The notes: generated by a model from the sequence alone, not told the origin. A stretch of DNA of 64,000 nt from Phytoseiulus persimilis (GCA_037576195.1 CM075102.1:8184001-8248000), one strand, 5' to 3'; counted from the stretch's first letter, positions 27,326 to 40,062 are shown. Program-made: numbers and translations.

Positions 27326-27403
27326 TTGCTGTCGCTGCTTGGGGTCTTCGCCACCGCCTCCGCCGTTCACGCCTTCATATATTTGTCTGTCTGGCGAGTC
27401 CAT
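25647..27403 (-). CDS. CEBP: C/EBP-family bZIP transcription factor, two coding exons
   Basis: Nuclear DNA-binding protein that dimerises through a leucine zipper; Drosophila slbo and vertebrate C/EBPs are the family. Coding exons are 27403-26324 and 25754-25647, joined in phase 0 (donor AAG|GTAAGC, acceptor tttcag|GAACTG), giving 395 residues. The ATG at 27403 is the first in frame after an upstream stop. Seen in the protein: an 18-residue Gln tract at about 25-42, acidic/aromatic patches such as [20 protein letters not shown] and [12 protein letters not shown] that look like activation segments, a Pro/His-rich middle, and the bZIP at about 302-375 with the C/EBP signature [17 protein letters not shown]. 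The 569-bp intron falls inside the leucine zipper, whereas vertebrate CEBPA, CEBPB and CEBPD are intronless. Family assignment is firm; subfamily is not. The stop is TGA followed by C, and the frame stays open beyond it (separate entry). Confidence 0.93.
25755..26323 (-). other. C/EBP intron
   Basis: The single coding intron, 569 bp, with donor GTAAGC and acceptor TTTTCAG. It holds a run of ten G at 26191-26200 (plus strand) and no ORF of note. It separates the basic region and first heptads of the zipper from the zipper's C-terminal heptads. Confidence 0.85.
27271..27333 (-). repeat. CAG/CAA trinucleotide repeat coding the C/EBP Gln tract
   Basis: Interrupted CAG/CAA repeat (read CTG/TTG on the plus strand) in the N-terminal coding region of C/EBP. 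It encodes 18 Gln followed by Ala codons. Mixed CAG/CAA codons suggest the tract is old or selected rather than a fresh expansion. Confidence 0.8.
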
Positions 27404-28980
27404 ATCGGAGCATGTTGCGGAGCAGCGCTCTCTATCCGTGGGACTTATTTTGGCGGTTCACAGGTATGCTCTACGGGAAATCGGCACTGCCAGCCACTGC
27501 GTCTGCCAAGGTGTGGCAGAGAGGACGGCAAATAAGCAGCGTGGACTTCTAATCGGTTCACTGATCGACTGAGGGCTAAGCTACGAAACAGGCTGACGGA
27601 CCGGAGCCGTCGAGCCGTCTACAAATCCAGCTTGCTCTCGATATGGCCCTAAACACGCAGCCGCTAGCTTTGCAGAAGCGCGGGATAGAAGTTTTTCGTT
27701 CAGGAGGGAGTACTCGGTAGGGTCGCTTACCCGTCGATTATTCTGGAGGGTTCAGATGTGATTGTAGTTCTGTACAGACGTCTCAAGCTGATGGCGGACG
27801 TGATGATGGAGATACTGCCGCCGCCGCCGCTGCCGCTGATAACGTGTCGGAGTGCTAGATGGATTGCTTGATTGATTTGGTAGCTTGCGTTTGTTGTGCT
27901 GGTAACTCTCTCGACGATTATGAGCGAGCGAGCGAGCGAGCTAGCGGGCGAGTGAGCTGTCAATGGCTACTCTATTCCGCTGAATGATCGAGTTTGCCAA
28001 TGGTTGCAGTACCTCCGTCGAGCTGACACTCACAAATGAACTTAGAGAACTAACAGGCGAAACTTTGCGAAGGTTAATCCCATTGCACCATGCACAGTTC
28101 ACTGGCTAACACACAGCGCAGTGTTTTTGTCCACCGGCGCCGAAACACTGAGCCACCGGCTGTTGGTGGTGAAGTTGTCCGATAGATGGGAGGCTGTGAG
28201 TGATTGATTGACCAATCAATCGAATGATCAATCAATCAATCTATCGATGAATCAAAACTGAAGGTACAGATGGCGGTTTCCAACAGGAGTCCTCCGGAGA
28301 TGGTAACCGGAAGACTCTGTGTCGAGAAACGGTGATAGTTGACTTGCACAAACACAGTCTCGTTCGCTTTGCTCTCGTCTGGATGGCTGCTAGAACTTGT
28401 TGTTGTTGCTGCTGTATCGTTGATGTTTGCTGTCTAAAAGCTGAACCTGGTAAAGTTGTTAACGACGACGTTGTTGCCTTAACGTCGCGGTTGTTGTCGA
28501 GTTCGATGCGATTGCGGTTGTTGTTGTTGTCCTCGTCGTCGTCGTGGGTGTTGTTGTTGTTGTCGACTTCGTCGTCGATGTTGCCGCACGCACTACCTCC
28601 TAGCCTGACGATGTCTCAACACGGAATGGGCAACGGTACCACCGCTGCGGCGGGAACTGCGAAATCGCCGGCAGGCCGCGAAACCCTCGCTAACTAGTAA
28701 CATCGGTGAGAGAAGCGCATCGCCCATTGGCTAGAAGCCCTCAGCTCAGGCCGGATTGGACCAGAAAGCTGTGACGTCGAAAGGGGAAGGGACTCACGTG
28801 CGGCTGCTGCTACCGACGAGGAATGGTTGCCCTCTCCGCACGGATAGACCCTTCAGCCAGCCACCCAGACACTAACATCGGCAGCCGTTTGCCTTACTGC
28901 TCTGTCGCCGCCGTATAGAAATCACAGCGATTCGTTGTCAGAACGGGGAGGGGGATCTGGTCTCCGTTTTTGGGTCCAGA
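27404..28980. other. 5' flank/5' UTR region of C/EBP
   Basis: No additional gene recognised. The stretch is rich in CAA/CAG-type repeats in the minus orientation (for example 28395-28415 and 28510-28575), a GAGC tetranucleotide run at 27920-27950, and an ATCA/TGAT repeat at 28201-28255. The plus-strand ORF over 28332-28697 is a shadow of the CAA repeats. The transcription start could not be placed. Confidence 0.4.
28201..28255. promoter_or_regulatory. TGATTGAT / ATCAATCA repeat cluster upstream of C/EBP
   Basis: Some 800 bp upstream of the C/EBP start codon there is TGATTGATTGACC, then several ATCAATCA units and an ATCGAT. TGATTGAT matches the general Exd/Pbx-Hox composite consensus (TGATTNAT), and CCAAT also occurs. 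The cluster could equally be a plain tetranucleotide microsatellite. Regulatory function is inference only. Confidence 0.2.
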
Positions 28981-30943
28981 TCATATGGGGCGCATTTTGC
29001 AGCAAATTTTCGGTCGAAACAAGCGTGCACGTCGAGCTCAACTGATCACGACAGCGGTCTCATTCACATGCATTCTGGTCGTTCTTCAGACCCGTCTGTC
29101 CGTTGAACAGAATGCGGCATCCTGAGGACTCTCCACGCGAAAAAATGTTCCAGGGTGGGGTGCCTGCTCGAGGAAGGGCTCACTGCAGCGAGTTTCGGAG
29201 CCGGGTAAGGGCCCGGCTTCGGCGGCAGACCTCCGGAAACGAGAGAGCGGTGGTGGGGTGGTGCTGGCAGCGAGACGTCGTCAACGGGATCCGCTAAAAC
29301 GTTGTTCCCGCGTTTGAACGCATATGGGGCCCAGTCCGCAGCCTTCGGAAGAAATTCTCCTCGTCTGACTGGTCGATTCCCTCCTGAGTTTCCGGCTGCC
29401 TCGAGAAGCCTTCCTTGCGCAAAATGAAATTCTATAGATAATTCCGAACGTTAAGTTTTCCCGAACGAACAGGCGCAAGAGACCCGACAAAGTCCTTCAG
29501 ATGCTTCGTCACCAGGAGAACAAAGGGTTGGGGATAGTCGGGTGGGGAAACTGCGGACAGGATCAGTTCCGACAGGGTTCTGGTCGATCTCGTCGCCCCA
29601 ATGTATCGCAGTTCGAACCGACTCACGAGAATACTGTGAGCGGCGATCCGGCCTCATTTGCGGATCATTTCTCCCAGAATGAGCAAGCATCTAGTGGAGT
29701 GAGCTGTCACCAGAGAATGAATGAGGTTTGTTGTCGAGTTGAGAGCATTGTTAAACGAAGGAGAGAGAAACTCTTGTTCTGGATGCGGTGACAGACCGAG
29801 AGTGCTTTCTGTCAACACAATGCCGGATTCGCTCATGATGTTCTCTGTTTGCACAATGAGAGCTGGAATCGACCGGACTGAACGAAGCGCGGCGGAAATT
29901 ACCCCGCAGATTAGATAATTTAGGAGGAATCATTTTTCAACGAACTTCAGCCAGCCACCAAAAATAGTGAGTTACTTCAAAATCGTCGTTCGGAATCATC
30001 CTCCGACAGTGTAAGGAAACCCGCTTCAGGAATCTGAATTCTAACGGAAAGATACTTCCTGCGGCCCTCGAATATTTTTCGATCCCTGGAGAGTTCGCCC
30101 GAGGCGAGAAATAAATGGCCGGTCCACAACAACGAAAACATGTGAACGATAAACGCAATTGTCTTTCGTACTGACTCGGACGATGATATTGGCAGCTGTT
30201 CATCACGTCGCCGAAATTATGGATAGAGGCTTCGGCGATTCTTTGCTCAATGCTCAGAAAGAGAGCGATCCACTAGGGAAGCTCAGTACTGATCGGTTAA
30301 GGCAAATTCGAACGAGTGTGCCAGGTGTGAGGAACACAATGTTTTCGAAGCTGTTTTCGTCAGTGTGATCGAAACCAGAGAAAAAACTTCGTGTATTCAA
30401 TAGTTCCATGAAATTGTCGTCGATCATGTGAAACTATCAGACCAGCCACATATCGCAAGCAACTCTGGGGTTCAACAGCACGCCAGGTTATCTTCGGAAG
30501 AGTTCCGATCACGATGGACTCCGGAGTGGAAACGCTCAACGTGCACACGTATGACATTTCGGGAACTCCCAACCATTGTTTCAGAGAGTGGACCCCTCCG
30601 ATGAAAAGCTTCCAAGCAGAACCGACGCAAAGACGGCGAAGCCTACCGAAACGTGTTTCTGAACTGAATTTTCGAGCACACTGAAACATGTTTGAGCTCA
30701 AAATACACTTGCGTATTTTGAATACAGGAAAGCCAAGTCGGAGATGAAGTTTCCCGCGCGTGGAGCGCGGTGGAATCGGAATACATGCTGGAGCACATCC
30801 AACCTCCTCAGCATGCGTTGGATTCTCGGCGGACTCGGGAGATCCTAATAGCTTAGAGATCCACACAAGCTTCGGATAGCAGAGTCGGTTCTCCGCTGCA
30901 TCCACAGGCGAGATACTGTCTCGAAGCTATCCGTCAGATCAAC

Positions 30944-30964
30944 GGGGGGGGGGGGGGGGGGGGG
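30944..30964. repeat. G homopolymer, 21 nt
   Basis: Uninterrupted run of 21 G. It would form G-quadruplex structures readily, and such runs are also common sites of sequencing length error. It lies in gene-free sequence. Confidence 0.9.
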
Positions 30965-33900
30965 CTCAACAGGCGACGCGGTCTCCATCAGACGAACCGG
31001 CTTGACAATGAATCGAGAACCCAGAACGTAAAGGCTGGGTTCATTTGCGAGCGCTCGCTGTTCGGTTCGAGAGTGATATCGATTGTTATCATCCGCTCCG
31101 AAAGTTTGTGTCCAGCTCGCAGAGATCGCTCCGCTCTTCTCGATCGCCGGCTCTGGAACCGGAGGCCGATCAACTACCGGTAACTGACCCCTCGTCCAGA
31201 GTCTGGAGCATCCCCTTTCAGAGAGCTGTGGAGCTTGATGAACTTACGCTTCGTCGGGGAAAGTTCTTTTCCGTGATGGATCACGCTGATTCTAATTCAG
31301 GATGATCTTCCTCCGAGCGATCCTACTCTCGTCTGCGGAAACCTCTCACGCGGGATGACAAATGTTTGGTCCGCCGCGCGTTTCCTCGGCAAAGTTGTAC
31401 TTGCGGGAACAAGGGATCGGAGCACACTGTTCTGAGCTTCAAACTTTGAGGCTTAAAGAAGCGGAGCGCACCTTGGAAAGATTGGCTCAGGGGGTGGGGT
31501 CGCAGACTTGCAGCCAGGAGGCGTAAGTTCTATCCTCGGTGGCTCTCTCGGGATTCCCGATAGAAGCTCCCCGAGTGTTTATCACTCGTTTCCACAAGGA
31601 GAACTGTCAGACGCGAACGATGACCTGAATGGGGTTGCTTTTTGTGCAAATGTGTGAAAAACGAGAGGCTGATGCTCAATCTCACGTTTCCCGTTCCAGT
31701 TTGCATCGAGCGGCTGGTAGCATTTTGATGCCGGAAATAAGGCCGAGGAGGAGACGTACGCGAGCATACTCGTCACTGAAATTTGTCGCCATGCCTTCAG
31801 AAACGTGATCGGGGGCCCGAGCGCTTGGTTGTCAGATTCACGCATTGCCTCCTTCATCTTCATTCAGAAGAAGCTGTATTGGGGGAAAAAACTCGAAACT
31901 CCCAGGTACGGCAAGCTCTGGGGCAACGAGCTAACTCCAGCGTTTTTTTCCGTTCTCGAGCTCAGAGAATCACGATAGAAGACTTGGATACCGGAAAGAA
32001 AACCCTATCGAGACTGTGACTAAAGTTGTCGACTCCGACTCCTAGAAAGAGACTCAGCGAAGGAAAGATTCAGTGACCTATGGATTTCCTCCAAAGGTCC
32101 CGAGAGGGCTGCGCTTGACAGTAAACCATCAACAATGAATACGGGGTAGAACCGGATGTGAAGATGGAATTCAGGGTTGAGGATGAGATCTCGCGACCTG
32201 GAAGGGAGCCACAAGCGGAACATCTCGTTGTGATCATCGAATGTCCATCCAGCGAGCTTTATTCTCCACAGGATCCAGGTGGCGGAATATGAAATTTTGA
32301 GGACCTATCTACCATCAAGTAGGAAAGTCGCTGCCGTGGCTCTGAGGTTACCCCTGCCCCGGGAAGCTGAGATCCTGACTGGGTCCTCATGCGATTGTTT
32401 TTTTTTGCGCGGAGCTTACGTGCATACAGCTTGTCGGTTACAGAATCAGTGTCAAACTTGCTCCTAACGCAGCTTCACTCCGCTCCCTCGCTGTCTTTCC
32501 ATCACCTTCCGGGTCATTCAAGGCTGACATCGTCACCGATTAATCAGACAGAGGAACCCTGAGTTGAGAAAGTGACACTCCGGGAAGTGAACTGGAAGCG
32601 ACGTCTGGGGGTTGACGGGCTGAGCTCCCTGAACGAGGCATTGTTCGGTAAACGCGGACTAAATGCACATGAGTATGCGTGCGGACTCCGTGCACATCGC
32701 CTCAACAAGAGATTGACAGGCACGTTTCAGGCCCACGTGTCAGAAACTTGGCAGCCCGAGCGCTCGAGAACGCAAGAGGTGTCGACGTATTCCTGCGCGA
32801 AGGCGCAGAGGTGTCCGTATGAGATATCTCGGAGCTTCCTCTCGGATGAGCTGAGCCACGCATCCTGATTCTGCTTTCAGAGTGGGCTGGGAGCCAGTGC
32901 CTGCCTCAAGGCATCTACAAACGTTCGAGTCCTGCAACCAGGATCCATATTCCTTGTTTTGACAGCGAATTCCCAGAGCACTGACAGATGAATCACGACT
33001 TGACCGTGCTGGTCTCCCCCTCGGACATTCATTCGAGTGTCGGAAAATAATTCACTAGTGGTACGCAAGAATGCCATAGCGAAGGACGTTGGTATGTGGC
33101 CTGCCTCTCTTTCGATGATTTTCCATCGATGGAGGCACATTTATCCAGGAAAGCTGGCATATTGGAGAAAAAATGACAGGATTCTGTTCTCGCGCTCTGC
33201 TCAGAGGGGTTTCGGAGGCAATATGACAACTTTTCCACGGAAGTCCCCGAAAGAACGGAATGAGCCGAGTCCCGATGACCACCACTACATCAGCTTGTCG
33301 ATACTATGAGGTCGCTGGCGTGTTCGAAAAGCAAACCACCCTCTGATTCCCGAACTCGGAAGGACAGCTCCATCACATTCGGTGGGCGAAGAGGAGACGA
33401 GGGAGACAGGAAGGTTCTGCATTTCGGCCCCCAGGCCGAAGCCCTGGATCATGACGCGTGCAAAGATCAAGAACGGAAACGGACCTTAGCCGGCGCGCAA
33501 TAGAGCTCTGCTCTCGAAAATGATCGCTCCGCGGAAGTTCCAGTGAAAACTGATAGAGTGTCAAATTTCTCAGAACTGTAAGAGCAGGGTTCGAGTGGTC
33601 CTTCAGGACACAATAATTTCCAACTGTGAAACCAGGGGAAAAAATTCTCTCCTTGCACCGATGACCTCATCTGCTGCGACGGGATCTGATTGGAACTCTG
33701 AGTATCCAGCGGAGATAGAGAATCCTTGGAGGCGAGAAGATTCGCGAGAGAGGGGAGGAACGGAAAAAAGGAATGCGTCGGAAAAATCAATTTGCAAATT
33801 AGAATGCCAGAAAGTTCGCTCACGGGAGACCGATGATAGATACGCAATACTTCATACTGCGCGCCGAGAAGGGTTAACGAGGAACGGATATTGATCGAAA

Positions 33901-36900
33901 GGGAGCCGTCGCCGAGCTCGAGACTGTCGGCCGGCCGAGCGACCAACCGGCCGTCGGCCTGAGCCCCGCGAGCCCGTCCGCCCTGCCGGTCGTCTGCTTG
34001 CCTCGCTGCCTCCTGCTGGCTTCGTAAGCCAGTCTGGCTGCGTCCTCATCGTGGAGCTCAGAGTGTGTTCGGAAGCAAAAACTTCAACGCCACTCTACCA
34101 GAACATAACGACTCGCAGCATGCCGCGAGATCAGCCGGGGTCTTATAGAGTTTGCATGTTAAGTTGGCTGATTCAAGGAAAGAAGAGGATGGATCAGTTC
34201 CGTGATGGAACAAGGGCGAGGGAGTATTCAGAAGCTGAAGACCCGACCTTACGACATCGAATCGGCACGCGGGTTGGATGAAGTTGACGAGTTGTCTCAT
34301 CGTCCAACAGTAGTGTCGCTTCCATGGAAACAGGCTCAGACTCTCAGAAGGAAGATCTGCGCGTGATGAAAAGCTCCATCGACTTAGCTGCCCGGACCCT
34401 CTGAGAACGGCTCGGTGGACGTCTCATAAAGGTGCGACCATTTGTTTGATGCCCGGTCGAAATTGGTGTCCAAGTAGCGGAGTTGCTTCGAATGCTGTCT
34501 CTGCACCGTAACTCATTCATCAATGAAACCTGCAATGGAGTCATCTCTGGCGACGGAAGCTCAAAGTCATCCCTAATACAGTGCGACAGAAGCTCGGTTC
34601 GAACCATGATAATGCTCATCTAAGTGGGTGAGAATTCGGTTGGAACAACTCCCGCTGATCGAGGATTCCGAGCAAAATCCACCACGAGGCCGTTCTAGGC
34701 TAATATCAGGCCGCACAAGGATAGAATCTACGAGAAAGCAGTTTGTTCCGTACAAGCCTTCTGTTGAAAAACTTCTACCAAGGTCATTCGTTTAACTACA
34801 GCTCTCAGCGCTCACTGGGCGGTGCTTCTCCTCCGAAATATATTGAAAACAATTTCCAATATCTGTTATATTCTCCATGAAATTGGGAGTGTATCGTTTT
34901 TCTTGGGCCATAAACGAGGGAACAAATTCAGAAGAAAGTCCCGCTCAATGTACATGGCTTCTATCGGCGGCTGACCGTGAGCTCGGGCTGTCTTGATGCG
35001 AAAGTGGGGAGGATCGCGTAGATCACCACGCGAAGGAATGGGCTGCTGCGGCGGAGAGTCGAACGCTCCGAAGACCTCATGCTGGCCATAGGCGGAGCGG
35101 AAGACAAACCTGTCTCGACAATTGACAGGGTTCCTGTTCGAGATCACAGTTCGATTCAAACTTCCCCCCTTTTAATTGACGGCGGATCGTTGAGCGATGA
35201 TTTTGGGAGATCACTGCACGTCTGTTCGACAACGAGGAACCGAATCGGAGGATTCTTCGCTCGAGTAATCCCCGAATGGAGCCGAAGACTTGAAAGTAAT
35301 ATCGATCACAGCCTCATCGAACGACTCGAGAGGATAGAATGGAGCGGTGTCGGTTACATCTTCCCCCTCGTGAGATCCGGGTTCCGAGTTGTTAAGATAG
35401 TGTCCGCGAGGGGATGCATGAACGGTATCGTTCCGAGCGAGTTGAACCTCATGGTAGGCGTTCGGCGCCGTGTTTCCTCTCCGCTTCGCATTTCTGGAGT
35501 TGTTTTGATCACGAGGTCAGACTGAACGCTGCAGGATCAGATCCTACAGTCGACCCTCTCAATTCGACATTGAGTTCCAGGGTTCTCGGTCTCCTGCTGC
35601 AAATTACGCAGAGGACCGGTCGGACTTGAGGTACCAAAGACAGGCCAAACACCGGTTTCTAGCAACTGACCGGTATTCGAGGACGGGACGTAAGATAACC
35701 CGTCGATGGCTGCGAATCGGACGCTTCGTCCACTCCGAAACATGTTCCATATATATCTGGAGTTGAGTTTTGAGGCGGAATTTGTTCTCACGGCATGACC
35801 ACGTCGCACCACGCACGGAAAGCTCGTGGAGTATGGGTTGAGCGAGCTTTACTAGGCCCAGAATTCCGAATCCATTGTTGCTGCTTTCAAAAGAGTTTGG
35901 TCGTATCGAAGCGCTAGAACCTTCCGCGAGTCTTCCGCAGCCGGCGCTTTCAGCAGACGTAGGTCGAAAGTTCGAGCGATGCAAAGTTTCGATTTCCTGT
36001 CGTCAGAGTGAGGTTTCGGATTTCTCCACCTAGTTCCGTGGCATGAATCGCAACTTTGGAAGGCTGGTTTCTATTTTCTCGTTGCCTCATGAGTTGCACC
36101 TTGGAAGTAGCATAATTTCCGACATTGAACTTAACCCTCTCGACCGCTTGAGCCCGGACTCGGAGATCTGGCACAAGGTGCGACTTTTGGATATCAGTCT
36201 CGCAGAAATCATGATCGAAGAACACAAGCTCAAGAAAATGAAGATTTCGCATGTGGACTTCGGGCGAAATGCGAGGCTCCGGAATTTTCGACTAGAGCTG
36301 GACGGGTCCGCTCTCGAGTTTGCATGCTTGCAGGTTTTGCATTCTTTCGGGCGAGCCTCCTTTGAAGTGGCTCGAATTTCTCCCCAAAAAAAGCCCTTCA
36401 CAAATATGGTCAGTGTTGACAGGTAAATACTCAGCGCAACAAATGAAGCCGGAAGACCTGTTGTTACGAGTTTGTGTTTTTGTTTATATGAGCCGCCTTT
36501 CACGCACAAGTCGGAGGATCAAGCCACCTAGTCAGTCAGTCACTCACTCACTCGGCATGCTTTCTCTAAAAATGAGCAAACACAACAAACAGTGCCGAGG
36601 TATTTTGGGAGCAGAAAGCTGTTTCGAATTCGCGGACGAAACTCGGACCGAGTGGCTCGTTAGTGGCCCCCGGCATTCAACTCGGGTCCACCTGTTAGAA
36701 AAAAACGAGTTTTTTTTGCGCAATTTTTCGCCATCCGTGGTGGACAGCCTCCAGATGTCGCCGTGCAGCCGAGAAGTGTAACTGATCACATGCACACATA
36801 GACTTGCAGTCCGCTCGCTTGCGCAAACTTCAGACCGCGATTTTACAAGGGGGTTCAACGTTACGCAACAGACTTGTCGGGTAGCCCGCAATGCCACACA

Positions 36901-38189
36901 GTGTTCGCTTCCCTTTACGAGACTCATATCTGGCTCGATATTTGCGACTCTCTTTCCGACTGACAGGAAAGCCATTGAGCAAGCGAGAGGACTCGCTCGT
37001 AACTCACCACAAACGCGGCTGAGATCCAACTTGAAGAATTCAAACACGGGAAGGGGCGCGACCAATTTCATGTTCCCGAAGCCGAAAGCTCGGGGCTCGG
37101 TCGAGGCAAAAAAAACTTGGAGAGGAGTTTTAACTGCCGCAAACTAGGCCACTGGGTGATAGAGTTGTGCAGAACAATGGAACTCGGCGCCGAAGATAGG
37201 ATCGAGGTTATCCTCTAGACGTCCTGCGCCGAAACACGTTGGTCTGACGTTCATTTCTCCCGCCGTGAATTTCCGGATTGAAAGGGCTAGATGAAATCTC
37301 GCGTTGAGAGCGTTCCAATGTGAGAACTATGAATCAGGACACCACAAAGGGCGACCAGTCGTGGACGGCCCAAGTATGGATGTGCTTGGCACCAAGCATT
37401 CGATTGAGTCGCGTCCTTATCGGTGTCACGTAAGGCTCACTCCGAGATCATTGCAGCGCGTGTTCGACGAGAACCGCGCTCCCCCAAATGGAACTCCGCC
37501 TAAGAATAAGTGTGCACGCGTGTGGCTACTGCTCTCGGAGAACAATGATTTCCGCTCCAATTCCCGGAGCATCTTTTTCTTCTCCGCTATATTTGTTGAA
37601 GCTTCGGAGCAGAGGCGGTTGAGACATTGCACTAGATGTCACCTCGGCTTGAAATTCGGTTCCGAACAAAAACTCTGACAAGTTCTGTGAGAGGATGGTC
37701 GAACAACACGTGCCAGAGAGCGACCTTGTAAAACGTTCGACTGCAAGCGTACAGGAGTTCTAAACAGCCATCGTAGTTCTAATTCAATCGTCGTTGGTTT
37801 TTATCACTCGCAACAGATTAAGCGAAGTGCACCCTTCGCATCACCAGAGCCTCCGAAATTCCGTTCCGAACAAAGGGGTTAGCTATCACGTTCCAGGAGT
37901 TTTTTGCGTGAACGTTCTTAGCATACGAGCGAACTTCGCGTTTGCTGAACCTTGTGTTCGTTATCCATGTGCAGGATTCCCATCAACTCGGGAATCACGT
38001 ATTTGTGAAAGCGGAAACATAATTGTGTTCAGACTTTGGGCTCGATGCTGCTCTTTGACTGAATCTCGTCCGGCGGACGGTTCGATCCCGACCCTCGAAC
38101 ACATACATTTGCGATATGATCAGTCCGCGAACGGTCGATCCGAAGGATGGTTGTTCGTGAAACCATCTAAATGCCAGAGATGGACATGA

Positions 38190-38345
38190 TTCGGACTCGA
38201 CAATCCGAGTTCAAATCCGGATCCTTGGATTTCTCGACGAGTCCGGGACCGAATCCACACACGAATCCGAATCGGGACTGGAATCCGAGAGTGAATTCGG
38301 ATCCAGCGAGCGAATTCAGCTCCGAGCCAGATCTGTGATTCTAAC
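38190..38345. repeat. Degenerate AATCCG-type repeat patch
   Basis: Words such as AATCCG, GGATCC and GAATTC recur irregularly over about 150 bp in both orientations. This looks like a decayed minisatellite. No gene. Confidence 0.4.
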
Positions 38346-39342
38346 CACGGGTTCGGATCCTAGAACGAGCTCAGTTCGGGGCACGAGGGACCCCCGATCA
38401 TGTGGCCACATTCCGGCGCCCCGATCGTTGGATCCGAATCATCTCCATCTCTGCCGAATGCCTTCGTCTGCCGGTACTTCGAAGAAATTGTCTCAGTGGG
38501 AGCTCTCACGAGTGAACTTCATCGTGGTGATCGTGGCGAATTCCAAATCTCCGTCATGCCATGCTCGGAGGTTTCAGCCGCCGACACCAATTCCCGCGCC
38601 ACTCCAGCAGTCAGGAAAATTTAGGGCTGAGAATCGGTTTGAACCGACCGAGCGGTCGCGAGAGCAACGCTTAGTTAGCCCCGGTCGCTCTTTTTGCCTC
38701 TGAGGGGCTTGTTGAATAAGCACTCTGATTCCCGGCGTTCGCAACTCGCCATACCCGCCGTGTGACATGAAACACACGATCGAGAGCGAGGATTATGTTC
38801 CCATCTTCGTTACGCCCTGATGACTGAGTTCTGCGTTTGTTGCAAGTCGTGATTGAACCGACGGACACTCCGAACCTGGCGCCTCCAGCCTGCGAAGCGA
38901 AATTAGCGCGGAGGAGCACTTACAAGTGAGGCCCTATTGGTTGGAGTTGAGCCCCCAAATACGCTGAACTATGCGCTGACATTTTAATTCACGCTCAACG
39001 GAGTGGGTAGGCCTTGTCGTTTGATTGGACGAGTAGATAAAACCTTCACTTGTCAACTTCTGAGACTCAGAGCGGTTCGAGGCTCCGTCCGAACTAGCGA
39101 CGAAACTCGTATGTGGGAAGGTCGATTCCGGAAATTCTGGTGGACTCTTGAACCTCTCAAAATCCCATGCCAGGACCTCTGAGCTTTTTCTTGTCAATAG
39201 CTATCCCAGCTTGCCCTCTACGTCGGGAATCATTATTGAATACAGTGAGCCGTGCTTGTGGCTCGCAAAATGATCGGATTGAGATCAGGTAGTCCGCTAA
39301 GCCTAATTGCTCATGGTCATAATGGCGCTACGCGGTTATGTA

Positions 39343-39824
39343 CAGGGTGGCATTTTCGGTCGAGAATTCCGAGCCAGGTTTTGTTTTGGCAATGACTTGG
39401 TCAATCCTCAGATAGACAGAGTCCAAAAATAGATCGACCGAGGATTTCGATCGACCGATAGTGGCGGTCATTTCTAGCCTTTTGATCCTTATCCTGAAAG
39501 GGATATGATGAGAACCCCGGCCAGTGGATGGTTTTGAAAAAGACCAATTTCTCTATCGAGATTCCCCCCAAACGTTATCGGGAAAACGTAATTTTATCGG
39601 TTCAGACTCGTGGGGGGTCGCTCTCGACGCGCAAAAGGAAGCTGGTCATTCGGCAGAAAACCGATTGAAGTTATCCCGTCTCCTCGAAGAATGGCAACCG
39701 AAACCACCGCCTCGAAATCCTGTGTCAATCACTTTTTGATTTTCGGAGCGATTCCGAGAATCTACGAAGTTATGGTCAAAACAAGATCGGGCTCGAAAAT
39801 TCGCGACTGAAAAACGCCACTCTG
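39343..39824. mobile_element. mariner/Tc1-type MITE with long imperfect inverted repeats
   Basis: 482 bp bounded by TA on both sides (39341-39342 and 39825-39826). The left end begins CAGGGTGGCATTTTCGGTCG; the right end, read on the other strand, begins CAGAGTGGCGTTTTTCAGTC. By eye the arms match at roughly three quarters or more of positions over the first 60 bp, and patchily for another 60 bp (shared AGGATTTCGA). There is no transposase. The TA duplication and CAGGGTG-type ends are typical of the Tc1/mariner superfamily. The short plus-strand ORFs inside are not credible genes. Confidence 0.7.
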
Positions 39825-39829
39825 TAGAC

Positions 39830-40054
39830 CAGTGGTTCTCAAAGTGGTCGGTATCGACCCCTGAGTCGACGGTCGACCCCCAGGACAGACATCTCCGGTT
39901 TACAGAGGTGATGCCGGGAAGGATTTGACCATACTTCTTGGCGTCCACGTAGGTGGATCAAGGGGTCGACGGTCGATCCCCGGGGACGGCAGTCCATAAA
40001 CTTCAACGAAGTCGCTTATGGGGTCGATGGGTCAGTGGAGTTTGAGAACCACTG
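39830..40054. mobile_element. hAT-type MITE, 225 bp with intact 8-bp target duplication
   Basis: The left end starts CAGTGGTTCTCAAAGTGG; the right end is its inverse, TTTGAGAACCACTG, with 14 perfect terminal positions and a shared subterminal ATCGACCCC. Both ends are flanked by the identical octamer CTGTAGAC (39822-39829 and 40055-40062). An 8-bp duplication and CAGTGGTTCTCAA ends are hallmarks of hAT elements. No ORF inside. Its target site covers the last three bases of the neighbouring mariner-type MITE plus that element's TA, so it inserted later. Confidence 0.9.
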
Positions 40055-40062
40055 CTGTAGAC

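Larger units (their letters stand above)
28981..39340. other. Gene-poor stretch, nothing recognised
   Basis: Numerous short ORFs (longest about 180 codons at 30360-30905 minus) with no recognisable motif. It contains the G21 run and a degenerate AATCCG/GAATTC-rich patch at 38190-38345. The plus frame 36043-36426 (127 codons, ATG start) is mildly protein-like, but I could not assign it. Confidence 0.35.

Noticed and set aside
26844-27572. 242-codon plus-strand ORF with a Cys run
   Set aside because: It lies opposite the C/EBP coding exon; the Cys run is the antisense of the CAG/CAA repeat.
38085-38100. GGTTCGATCCC, like a tRNA B box
   Set aside because: The flanking bases do not form a T-stem and there is no A box or acceptor stem at the expected distance.
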